A DNA stretch of 45,825 nt from Pseudomonadota bacterium (GTDB lineage: Bacteria; Myxococcota_A; Polyangia; Haliangiales; Haliangiaceae), in contig JAEWJO010000332.1 in assembly GCA_023386455.1 (NCBI GenBank), positions 1 to 45,825 of the forward strand. The letters run 5' to 3'. Position 1 is the first letter of the stretch. Each line of letters begins with the position of its first letter. This document shows, one piece after another, positions 28,412 through 36,521 of the stretch. The notes below the pieces were generated by a model. It saw only the letters and a list, made by a program, of their open reading frames with translations. It was not told the origin of the DNA and did not search any database. The position numbers were made by a program, and so were the translations under genes.

Positions 28412-29908
28412 TCACAGCGACTTCAGGTACTCGGTCAGATCCTCCTGGTCCGCGGCCGACAGCCCGAGCCCCAGCCTCTCGTTGTAACGGCTGACCACGT
28501 CCGCGAGCGTCGGCGCCGAGCCGTCGTGCAAGTACGGCGGGTGCGTCCACAGGCCGCGCAGCGGCGAGGTGCGCCACATCCTCGATGCAGATCGCTGCAC
28601 GTAGGTCGTGTCGTCGGCGACCGTCGCATCGGCGGGGTGCAGCGTCTTGTTGGCATCCGTGAACGCGGGGCCATCGTGGCAGCCGGCGCAACCCGCCGAG
28701 CCGCGGAACAGCGCCTCGCCTCGTTGTGCGGCGGTCGCATCGAACGACGTCACGAGGTCGTGCGCGGTCGCGAAGTCCTGCAGGCCCTCGTTGCCACTCA
28801 GGAGACTCAGTGCCGGAGCAGCGAGCGACATCTGGTAGGCCTGGAGTGCCGGCAGGTAGTTGCTGACGCAGTCGACCCGGTTATCGCTCCCGGTGATGTT
28901 GTTCGCGCCCACCGTGATCGTGGTGCCGTCTCGCCCGCCGGCGGGCGACATCGGGGCGAGCGCGATGCTCGCCGCGCAGTCCGCGCCGCTGCCGCGCTGA
29001 TCGCGGTCGATCGGCCTGCCCTCGTTCATCAGGGAGTCGGGCAGTCGCGGATCCATGAACACGCCCTGACCGCCCATCTGGGTGACGCCGACATAGCGGT
29101 TCCAGTACGCCAGCTCCGCGCCATCGCCCGTGAAGATGATGCTGTGGATGTCGTCGAGCCCGAATGCGGGCGGGATGACCGGCGCCGGATCGCTCTTGCC
29201 GTCGATGTTGAAGCGCGGATCGTACTTACCGGGACCCCAGGAGTTGTAGATGGCCGCGTTCGCGCTGCCCGCGACGGCGGGGGAGAGCGCGATGATCGCG
29301 CCGGGGTTCAGGTCGCGGTTGGCCCAGCCGTCCAGGCGGTGGCCGATGCCTCGCGGGAGATCGGAGCTCGCCGCGTGCGCCGCGTTGTCGACGGTCGAGT
29401 GGCACAGCGCGCACGTGGTGCCGACGCGATCCAGGTGGAGCTTGCCGTCTTCACCTCTCGTGACCGTGCCCTTGATCCCGACCACGGCGTTGAGCTCGAT
29501 CAATGCGAGCGTGGTCTGCGGATCGTCGAGCGGGATGCTGCCGTCGAGGACGCCGTCGACCACCGCGGGCGGCAGCGCATCCATGTCGACCTTGAGGCCG
29601 ACGGCCAGCGCGGTCGCTGGATCGACGGCAGTCTCGATCACCGTGTTGATCTTCAGCGTATCGGTCCACTGCTGTTCGTCACCGAAGGTCCAGTAGCGGA
29701 AGACGAACTGGCCTTGCTGCATCATCTCGGCGCCGGCCGCGCCTGCTGTCGCCGGGCCGACCATCTCGCCGTTGACGCCGCCGCCGCGTGCGCCGGCATG
29801 ATTGTCCTCTTCATCATCGCCGCACGCGCTCGAGACCAGGCCGCTGCTCGCAACGGCGAGCGCCAGCACAGCGGTCCGCACTGCCTCGACACTGTTGGAT
29901 GTCTTCAC
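28412..29908 (-). CDS. di-haem cytochrome c family lipoprotein
   Basis: 498 residues. A GTG start gives VKTSNSVEAVRTAVLALAV, continuing to 'SSAC', a lipoprotein signal with acidic spacer. Two haem motifs are present: CALCH (C166, C169, H170) and CAGCH (C407, C410, H411). The C-terminal part, 'RMWRTSPLRGLWTHPPYLHDGSAPTL' (in parts) and 'SRYNERLGLGLS', is characteristic of the di-haem cytochrome c peroxidase/MauG-like group. It is likely periplasmic or surface electron transfer or peroxidase-type chemistry. GAGG lies about 10 bases before the GTG. Confidence 0.85.
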   Translation of the reverse strand: MKTSNSVEAVRTAVLALAVASSGLVSSACGDDEEDNHAGARGGGVNGEMVGPATAGAAGAEMMQQGQFVFRYWTFGDEQQWTDTLKINTVIETAVDPATALAVGLKVDMDALPPAVVDGVLDGSIPLDDPQTTLALIELNAVVGIKGTVTRGEDGKLHLDRVGTTCALCHSTVDNAAHAASSDLPRGIGHRLDGWANRDLNPGAIIALSPAVAGSANAAIYNSWGPGKYDPRFNIDGKSDPAPVIPPAFGLDDIHSIIFTGDGAELAYWNRYVGVTQMGGQGVFMDPRLPDSLMNEGRPIDRDQRGSGADCAASIALAPMSPAGGRDGTTITVGANNITGSDNRVDCVSNYLPALQAYQMSLAAPALSLLSGNEGLQDFATAHDLVTSFDATAAQRGEALFRGSAGCAGCHDGPAFTDANKTLHPADATVADDTTYVQRSASRMWRTSPLRGLWTHPPYLHDGSAPTLADVVSRYNERLGLGLSAADQEDLTEYLKSL

Positions 29909-30083
29909 GTGTCTTTGCCTCACATGGTTCAAACCGCCAGCGGGCTTTGCATTTACGTATCCAGCTGGCGGCCGACCTGTCGTCGCGTCGTTAGGTCGGG
30001 AGCAGCGCGGCGCGGACCATAAATGTCCTGCGCGCCCTCGCACCTCGGGCGCGTCCGCCCTCGCGACGACACGCGGCGGCGTT

Positions 30084-30101
30084 TTCGTAGTCGGCTACGA
30101 A
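30084..30101. terminator. 7-bp hairpin downstream of the antiporter operon
   Basis: TTCGTAG-TCGG-CTACGAA is a perfect stem with a tetraloop, starting 10 bases after the stop of the leftward gene at 30111. No U-tract on the transcript strand, so the assignment is moderate. Confidence 0.4.
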
Positions 30102-30110
30102 TCGTGCGGG

Positions 30111-31439
30111 CTAATGGCCGCCGGCCGCGAAGTCGACGCCCTGCTTCTTCCCGGCCTCGCCACTGCGGATCAGCATGATGCGCAGGATGATCGGCGCGAC
30201 GCACTCGTTGAAGCCGACCACGCCGAACAGGATCACCGCCGCCGTGTCGCCGGCTTCCTGATCGAAGCCGAACTGAGGCAGCGTGTTCTTCAGCACGAGC
30301 GCGAGCGCGAGCGCGAGGCCGGCCTGCGGCACGAGGCCGAACCAGGCGTACTTCGAGATCACCGGCTCGGCGCCGCTCATCTTGCAGGCGATCTTGGCAC
30401 CGGTGAAGAAGCTGCCCGCTCGCACGACCGCGATGATGGCAACCGGCAGCAGCGATGCGAACAGCGTGTTGACGTCGAGCTTGCTGCCGGCGAGCGCGAA
30501 GAACACGAGGAACACCGGCAGCTGCGCCGCCTGGAAGTCGTGCATCATCTTCGTCGAGTCGGCGCGCGAGAAGTTGCGGAGCCAGATGCCGGCCGCGAGC
30601 ATGACGATCAAAGGATCGAGGTGCATGCGCACGCCGATCTCGGCGACGATCACGTTGACGAGGAGCGTGAACATCGACGCTCCCTTCTTCACCGAGAGCA
30701 GGAACTGTCCGATCAGCATGCCGAGCAGCACGCCGAACACCATCGAGCCGAGCAGCTCCCACACGACCGAGATCGCGGTGCCGGCGACATCGACCTGACC
30801 GCCGATCACCGCGCCGGTGATCGCGAGCACGATCGAGAACAGGGTGATGACGGTGAGGTCGGCGACGACGACCGAGGCCAGCATCGTCCGGCTGAGCGGA
30901 CCCTCGGCGCGCGTCTCGGCGAGCATCGCCATCACGACGGCCGGCGACTGCGCGGACAGCGCGACACCGATCGCGAAGCACACGGCGATGCTCTGCTGGG
31001 TGTCGAGCTTGTCGAAGATCGCCGGGAACATCGGGCGCATGAAGAACAGCGCGCCGGCGATCATGAACATCGAGCCGACCACCGCGAACAGCGTGATGCC
31101 GCGCAGGGTCTTCAGGATCGGCTTGATCTTCTTGATCTCCAGCTCGGAGCCGGCCTCGAGCGCGAGGATCGCGGTCGCCGTCGAGCTGACGACCTTGAGC
31201 GACACGCCCATGTCCTTCGTCACGAACTCGAGCACGTACGGGCCGGCGATCACACCGGCGGCGAGGTAGCCGGTCAGCTTCGGCAGACCGAGACGGTTGA
31301 AGATCTTGCCGGTGAAGAACGACGCGAGAAGCAAGAACCCGAACCCGAGCTCGGTGCCGGCGAGCGCGGTGTCGGTCGTGAAGCTGCGCGCGGCCTGCAT
31401 CATGCCGCCGATCGCGAGGAGCAGGAGGAGCGGGATCAT
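30111..31439 (-). CDS. cation:proton antiporter, CPA2-like
   Basis: A 442-residue integral membrane protein with about 12 hydrophobic segments. The family signatures are 'LGLPKLTGYLAAGVIAGP' (inner half of the fold), 'GVALSAQSPAVVMAML' and 'SVVVADLTVITLF', with an aspartate at the exchange site. A C-terminal 'GLVPQAGLALALAL' repeat half follows. There is no TrkA-N regulatory tail. Its ATG follows the stop of the upstream gene with no gap. Pairing with a second, different antiporter-like protein suggests a two-subunit exchanger or a duplication with divergence. Confidence 0.82.
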   Translation of the reverse strand: MIPLLLLLAIGGMMQAARSFTTDTALAGTELGFGFLLLASFFTGKIFNRLGLPKLTGYLAAGVIAGPYVLEFVTKDMGVSLKVVSSTATAILALEAGSELEIKKIKPILKTLRGITLFAVVGSMFMIAGALFFMRPMFPAIFDKLDTQQSIAVCFAIGVALSAQSPAVVMAMLAETRAEGPLSRTMLASVVVADLTVITLFSIVLAITGAVIGGQVDVAGTAISVVWELLGSMVFGVLLGMLIGQFLLSVKKGASMFTLLVNVIVAEIGVRMHLDPLIVMLAAGIWLRNFSRADSTKMMHDFQAAQLPVFLVFFALAGSKLDVNTLFASLLPVAIIAVVRAGSFFTGAKIACKMSGAEPVISKYAWFGLVPQAGLALALALVLKNTLPQFGFDQEAGDTAAVILFGVVGFNECVAPIILRIMLIRSGEAGKKQGVDFAAGGH

Positions 31440-33008
31440 CTAGGTCTTGCCTCCATGCTTCTCGACCGGCTCGTCGCGATAGATCGGACCGTCGGGGGCC
31501 TCGCGCTCGTCGAGGTCGTCGAGCTCGTCGACCGGCGCGTCGCGCTCGAGCTCGTCGAGCGGGGACTGCGCGGGCGCATCCGGGATGGTGGTGCGCGTGA
31601 CGAGGAACTCGGTCAACAGGGAGCCGCCGATCACCGCCGTGACGATCCACGCGAGACCGGCGTCCTGGTAGAGGCTCTGCACGGACACGACGAGCGCGAT
31701 CGAGAGGCCCGACAGCGGCGTCACCCAGTTGCGCTGATCGGCGAAGTTGCTCGGCAGGAACTGGCCGACAGCGGTCTTCGCGGCCATCACGCCGCTCCAC
31801 TTGCCCATCACGCGACCGGCGACGAACAGCGGGATGAGCGCCCAGCCGCGCCAGTCGGTGACGTCCCACAGCGCGCCGGCGACCATCAAGAACAGCAGGT
31901 GGACGGGTCGCTCGAGGTGGTGGAGGATCTTGAACACGCTCTGGCGCTGGTCGTTCGGGAAGTTCGTGACGAGCACGCCGGCGATGAAGCAGATCGCGAT
32001 CGGCGACAGCCGCAGATAGCCGGCGAGGCCCGATGCGAACGCGATGCTGCCGAGCACGATCGCGAGGAACTCGACGTTCGAGGTCGGCACGCGGATCATC
32101 GCGAAGATCAACACGCCGATCGCGACGCCGAGACCGAGCGACACGAACACCCACGCGGTGTCGGGCAGCTGCCACGTGCCGAGCGCGGCGTCGTCGCGGA
32201 AGTACGCGGTGATGAACAGAAGGCCGATCACGCCGACCATCTCGTCGAGCTGGCCGAGCAAGACGTCGACGCCACGTCCTTCGTGCCACGTCCGGTTCGC
32301 GAACCCGCGGAACTTGCGCGGCGCGGTCATCGCGGCGGCGGTGCCGAGCAGGATCATGTCGCGCCACGTCGCCGGATCCTGGATGTCCATGCCGAACGCG
32401 ATCATGAGTGCGCCGCAGCCGGCGGCCGTGATGCCGAACGGGCCGAGCGCCTCGACGAGGATCAGGTACGCGGTACCCTTCGGCACGCGATCGAGCACGC
32501 GGATGTCGAGCTGGGCACCGATGATGAAACCAAGCCAGCCAAGACCGAAGTGAAGGATCGGTCTCAGCCGGTTGATCACGTCGGTGTTGAGGATGCCGAT
32601 GTCGGGATGGCTCGCGAGCGCACCGAGCGCGACGAACGGAAAGCCCGCGGTGATGACACCGCCGATGCCGAGCCGCTCCTGCAGGCGCACGATCTTGCGG
32701 TGACCGCCGATGTACGCGAGCGCCATCAGCGCGCACAGGCCACCGATCACCTTGATCGCGAACCACGTGTTGTTCTTCGTCGCCTCGGTGCCGTCCGGCG
32801 CCGGTTCGGCGACCTGAGGCGCTGCCTGCTGCTGCGACGGCAGTGGGACCGGCAGCGCGATCGGCGCCGGCAGCGCGCGCTGCTGCTGGCTCCCGTTGCT
32901 CGTCGGCAGGTTGATCGGCGCCGGCAACCTCGGCTGCGCGACCACAGGTGTCGCGAACGCCGCGACGATCAGCATCGCGAACACGACGGCGTGCGTGCGC
33001 AGCGTCAT
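31440..33008 (-). CDS. cation:proton antiporter-like membrane protein with signal-type N-terminus and acidic tail
   Basis: 522 residues. MTLRTHAVVFAMLIVAAFATPVVA looks like a cleavable signal, followed by a Pro/Gln-rich segment to about residue 75. About 12 hydrophobic segments follow, with 'FGLGWLGFIIGAQLD', 'LLGTAAAMTAP' and 'LLGQLDEMVGVIGLLF' in the order expected of antiporter folds. The acidic 'LDE' would be the ion site. The last 60 residues are hydrophilic and acidic. It overlaps the upstream lipoprotein stop by 4 bases and abuts the second antiporter gene. Confidence 0.72.
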   Translation of the reverse strand: MTLRTHAVVFAMLIVAAFATPVVAQPRLPAPINLPTSNGSQQQRALPAPIALPVPLPSQQQAAPQVAEPAPDGTEATKNNTWFAIKVIGGLCALMALAYIGGHRKIVRLQERLGIGGVITAGFPFVALGALASHPDIGILNTDVINRLRPILHFGLGWLGFIIGAQLDIRVLDRVPKGTAYLILVEALGPFGITAAGCGALMIAFGMDIQDPATWRDMILLGTAAAMTAPRKFRGFANRTWHEGRGVDVLLGQLDEMVGVIGLLFITAYFRDDAALGTWQLPDTAWVFVSLGLGVAIGVLIFAMIRVPTSNVEFLAIVLGSIAFASGLAGYLRLSPIAICFIAGVLVTNFPNDQRQSVFKILHHLERPVHLLFLMVAGALWDVTDWRGWALIPLFVAGRVMGKWSGVMAAKTAVGQFLPSNFADQRNWVTPLSGLSIALVVSVQSLYQDAGLAWIVTAVIGGSLLTEFLVTRTTIPDAPAQSPLDELERDAPVDELDDLDEREAPDGPIYRDEPVEKHGGKT

Positions 33009-33457
33009 TCTTCACCTGCGAGACGATCGACGGCCTTGCTGAACGCAGGATCCGACGAGCACGTGCTCATCGTCGGCCCGTCTGCGATCGCCTTCGCGTT
33101 GGCGTCGTTCTCGACCTCGTACTTCTTCATCTCCTGGCGCATCGCGACGACCTTCTGGTGCCCGGCGCGCATCAGGCGCTGGTTCGCGACGATCACGTCG
33201 GCGTAGGACTCGGCGAGCGCGTTCATGCGTGACGTCGCCGCCGTGCAGTCGGTGCCTGCTTCGGCGAACGCGCGCGCCCAGTCGGCGTAGAGCTTCGACG
33301 CGCGCTCGGCGAGCCTCGGCAGATCCTCGTCGAGCGGCACCGGCTCCGCGGGCGCGGCGTCGGGTGCCGCGACGGTGCGCGGCGCAGGCGTCGTCGTCGC
33401 CGAGGTACTCGGCTGGCCGCAGCCGATCGCGAAGATCGCGAGCAAGGCCCACCGCAT
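33005..33457 (-). CDS. small lipoprotein heading the antiporter operon
   Basis: 150 residues. MRWALLAIFAIGC is a short lipoprotein signal followed by a Thr/Pro/Ala linker. The mature part is a helical hairpin with two cysteines (the 'TDCTAA' and 'MSTCSSD' regions). The stop overlaps the start of the first antiporter gene (ATGA), so the three genes are coupled and it may be an accessory subunit. No known family was recognised. Confidence 0.65.
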   Translation of the reverse strand: MRWALLAIFAIGCGQPSTSATTTPAPRTVAAPDAAPAEPVPLDEDLPRLAERASKLYADWARAFAEAGTDCTAATSRMNALAESYADVIVANQRLMRAGHQKVVAMRQEMKKYEVENDANAKAIADGPTMSTCSSDPAFSKAVDRLAGEE

Positions 33458-33543
33458 GGGCCGTATCGTCGCACGGGTTCAGGTATCGAAATCCAGAGCC
33501 TCGCTGCGAAAACGTCCGTGCGCTACAGGTGAGATGTCACCGT

Positions 33544-34407
33544 TCAGCAGGCGAGATCCGAAACTGTCTCGCGCTCGTCGACAATGCCAAACCGCCCGCG
33601 CTCGTCCTTCGCCAGGGTGCCGATCGCGACGATGGGATCGTGTGTGAAGAACAGCCGGCCTCGCTGCTCGAGCAGCTCGCCGAGAAGCGAGGCCTTCTCG
33701 TCGATCAGCATCTCGGGATACCGGTCGTAGCCCATCGTGATCGGCAGGTGCACCCAGGCCTTGCCCGGGATGAGGTCGGCGCAGAACACGACCGGACCGT
33801 CGGGCATCGCGATCTCGGTCAGCAGCAACCCGGGCGTGTGGCCCGAGCTACGGTGGAAGCGATAGCCCTCGCCGAGCGCCGCCGACGTATCGCCGGTCGC
33901 GAGCTCGAGCCGGCCGGTCGCCTCGATCATCTCGGTGAGGCCGGGGATGAACGACGCGCGATCGCGGGCGTGCGGCTGGATCGCCCGCTGCCACGCCTCG
34001 GCGCCGACCACGTACGTCGCGTTCGGGAACACGAGCGACGGTGCCGTGCCCTCGCGCCAGGCCGACAGGACGCCGCCGGCGTGGTCGAAATGCAGATGCG
34101 ACAGGACGATGACGTCGACCTGTTCCGGTGTGATGCCGATCGCCTTCAGCGACTCCAGCAGGACGTGTCGGTCCTCGACCACACCGAATCTCTCGCGCAT
34201 CGCCGGCTCGAAGAACGCCCCGATTCCGGCCTCGACGAGCACGATCCGACCGCCATCCCGGACGACGATGCAGCGGCAGGCGAGCGGGATCCGGTTCCGG
34301 TCGTCGGGCGGAATCCACTTCTCCCACATGGCCTTGGGCGCGTTGCCGAACATCGCGCCGCCATCGAGGCGCTGACTGTTTCCCAGGACCGAGGTCAGGG
34401 TTCGCAC
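33544..34407 (-). CDS. MBL-fold metallohydrolase (lactonase-like)
   Basis: 287 residues. 'RLDGGAMFGNAPKAMWEKW' opens the fold. H104-L-H106-F-D108-H109 is the zinc motif, followed by a third ligand in 'SSGHTPG' and an aspartate in 'VFCADLIPG'. The order fits the group that includes quorum-quenching lactonases and related hydrolases; the substrate is unknown. I prefer the GTG at 34407. An ATG at 34494 adds 29 residues without homology-like sequence and would leave only 38 bp to the divergent gene, where a promoter is needed. Confidence 0.85.
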   Translation of the reverse strand: MRTLTSVLGNSQRLDGGAMFGNAPKAMWEKWIPPDDRNRIPLACRCIVVRDGGRIVLVEAGIGAFFEPAMRERFGVVEDRHVLLESLKAIGITPEQVDVIVLSHLHFDHAGGVLSAWREGTAPSLVFPNATYVVGAEAWQRAIQPHARDRASFIPGLTEMIEATGRLELATGDTSAALGEGYRFHRSSGHTPGLLLTEIAMPDGPVVFCADLIPGKAWVHLPITMGYDRYPEMLIDEKASLLGELLEQRGRLFFTHDPIVAIGTLAKDERGRFGIVDERETVSDLAC

Positions 34408-34532
34408 GATGCGTTCGTACCACGGCGCGTTCGGGGTCGTACGAGCGCGCCGGATGGAGTCTGTTGTCCCCAGCCGAGGGACAAATTTTGACATCTTCTC
34501 GCGGGTCTACGCCGGCGTTATCGTCGGTGGTG

Positions 34533-36254
34533 ATGAGGGCTATCGCATTCGCGTGCGCGATCTGTTTGGCGGTGATCGGCTGCGGTTCGTCGGGTGATCA
34601 TCCAGATGATTCGACCGCGACGCTGTCGATCGATCCACCGGCGACCGAGCTCCTGATCGAGAACGGCGTGTTTCCGACCGCGGACTTCACCGCGACGCTG
34701 ACGTATCCGAACGGCGACACGCGCGACGCGACGAACGAGGTGCGGTTCTCCGTCGACATCGGCTACGGCGCGTTCACCGCGAACACGCTGACGATGACGT
34801 CCGCCGGCAAGACGCAGGTGTTCGCGACGTTCCTCGACAAGTCCGCCAACGCGCAGGTCATCGCACGACTCAAGAACACGCGCGTCGATCCGAACGCGCC
34901 GCAGGGCGCGGCCGACTGGTTCGCGAACAACCCCGAGGATCCGGCGCGCGCGCCGACGATCGTGTATCCGCCCGCCGACGTCGTGATGCCGCGCAACCTC
35001 GGCGACTTCGAGGTGCACTGGATCGACGCGTCGGCCAACGACGTGTTCGAGGTCTCCCTGAAGACCGAGTTCGCCGACGTCCGCGTGATCGTGCCGGGCA
35101 ACAACGGCGTGATCGCGAACAGCACGTGGATGGCGTTCCTCGCCCAGGAGTGGCTCGAGGCGGTCAGCTACGAGCCGTCGGTGCAGTTCCAGGTGCGCGG
35201 CGTCAATTCGGCGAACCCGACGGTCATCGGCTCGACGCAGCCGCAGCTCGTGAAGCTGTCGAACGAGCAGATGCTCGGCGGCCTGTACTACTGGGCGGCG
35301 ACCGCGGCGAACAACGCGCCGTACGGCATCTTCCGCCATGACATGAGCCACCCCGGCCAGCCGGCCGAGCAGTTCTACACGACGGCGCAGACCGGCGGTC
35401 GCTGCGTCGCGTGCCACGTGCTGTCGCGCGACGGCACGAAGATGGCGATCACGTACGACGGTGGCGGCCAGAAGGGAACGATGGTCGACGTCGCGTCGAA
35501 GATGCCGCAGGCCGATACGCGCACGTGGAACTTCGGCACGTTCACGCCGGACGGCCAGAACTTCCTCGCCGTGTCCGCCGGGACGCTGTACGTCCTCGAC
35601 TACGCGACGCAGGCGACGGTCGCGACGATGACGGCGTCGGGCACGGTGACACACCCCGACCTGTCGCCCGATGGCACCAAGCTCGTCTACGTGCAGCGTA
35701 GTGGCGGTGGCGACTGGTCGTTCTTCGGCGGCAAGATCATCATGCGCGACTACGACGCCGCGATGCACACGTTCGGCCCCGAGCAGACGGTCATCGCCGA
35801 CACGTCGAACAACTACTACCCGTCGTTCTCGCCGGACGGGAAGTGGATCCTGTTCAACCGCGCACCGAACGATCCGAACACGCAAGGTGCATACGACAAC
35901 CCGTACGCGTCGCTGTGGGTGGCGAAGGCCGAACCGAACGCGCTCGCGATCGAGCTCGTCAAGGCCAACTCGGGGCTCGCCCTGACGAACTCGTGGGGGC
36001 GCTGGGCACCGTTCGCGCAGACCGTCGGCGCGGCGAACGATCCGATGTTCTGGATCACGCTGTCGAGCCGCCGCGACTTCGGCGTGCGCCTGGTCGGCAC
36101 GAAGCGCCCGCAGATCTGGATGACGCCGTTCTTCCCGAACCAGATGACGAACAACGCCGACCCGAGCACGCAGGCGTTCCGGCTGCCGTTCCAGAACATC
36201 GACAGCAACAATCACATCGCGCAGTGGACCGAGCAGGTCGTCAATCCGCAGTAG
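34533..36254 (+). CDS. lipoprotein with Ig-like domain, CxxCH motif and TolB-like beta-propeller
   Basis: 573 residues. MRAIAFACAICLAVIGC is the lipoprotein signal. Residues ~25-120 are Ig/bacterial-Ig-like, followed by a beta-sandwich. A single c-type haem motif, CVACH (C291, C294, H295), precedes repeated 'SPDGTKLVYVQ' and 'SFSPDGKWILFNRA' blades typical of TolB/PD40 propellers. The protein is likely exported and surface-exposed, possibly redox-linked through the haem. The ATG at 34533 starts the signal peptide; upstream codons in frame are not protein-like. Confidence 0.75.
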   Translation: MRAIAFACAICLAVIGCGSSGDHPDDSTATLSIDPPATELLIENGVFPTADFTATLTYPNGDTRDATNEVRFSVDIGYGAFTANTLTMTSAGKTQVFATFLDKSANAQVIARLKNTRVDPNAPQGAADWFANNPEDPARAPTIVYPPADVVMPRNLGDFEVHWIDASANDVFEVSLKTEFADVRVIVPGNNGVIANSTWMAFLAQEWLEAVSYEPSVQFQVRGVNSANPTVIGSTQPQLVKLSNEQMLGGLYYWAATAANNAPYGIFRHDMSHPGQPAEQFYTTAQTGGRCVACHVLSRDGTKMAITYDGGGQKGTMVDVASKMPQADTRTWNFGTFTPDGQNFLAVSAGTLYVLDYATQATVATMTASGTVTHPDLSPDGTKLVYVQRSGGGDWSFFGGKIIMRDYDAAMHTFGPEQTVIADTSNNYYPSFSPDGKWILFNRAPNDPNTQGAYDNPYASLWVAKAEPNALAIELVKANSGLALTNSWGRWAPFAQTVGAANDPMFWITLSSRRDFGVRLVGTKRPQIWMTPFFPNQMTNNADPSTQAFRLPFQNIDSNNHIAQWTEQVVNPQ

Positions 36255-36454
36255 ACGTCCTCCGCGCGGTCGGCGATGGAATCGCGCACGGCGCGCGTGA
36301 CCGCGCCGGCGCACGCGTGCTGTTCGAGGACCTGTGGTGCCGGGGCTTGCCGCATGCGTGCAGCCGACCAGCACGAGCCATCTGGCAGATCGATCAGCCG
36401 GCTACCGCGAGTGGTGCTGCCGATCGTCCCCACTGCTAAGCGCTCATAACCACA

Positions 36455-36481
36455 GCACCCTCCGCATGGCACGGAGGGTGC
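36455..36481 (+). promoter_or_regulatory. perfect 10-bp hairpin in the leader of the transglutaminase-like gene
   Basis: GCACCCTCCG and CGGAGGGTGC flank a 7-base loop, 40 bases before the ATG at 36522. No U-tract follows. It lies 200 bases past the previous stop, so it may be a leader structure or a terminator-type element for the upstream gene. The rest of 36255-36521 shows no gene. Confidence 0.45.
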
Positions 36482-36521
36482 TCCAGGGCCCGGCATCAAC
36501 AACTTTCGCCGGAGACTCGTT

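Noticed and set aside
29802..33206. Very long rightward open frame opposite the antiporter operon
   Set aside because: Its translation is Asp/Arg/His-rich low-complexity sequence, a mirror of high-GC coding on the minus strand. The minus-strand frames give clear membrane proteins.
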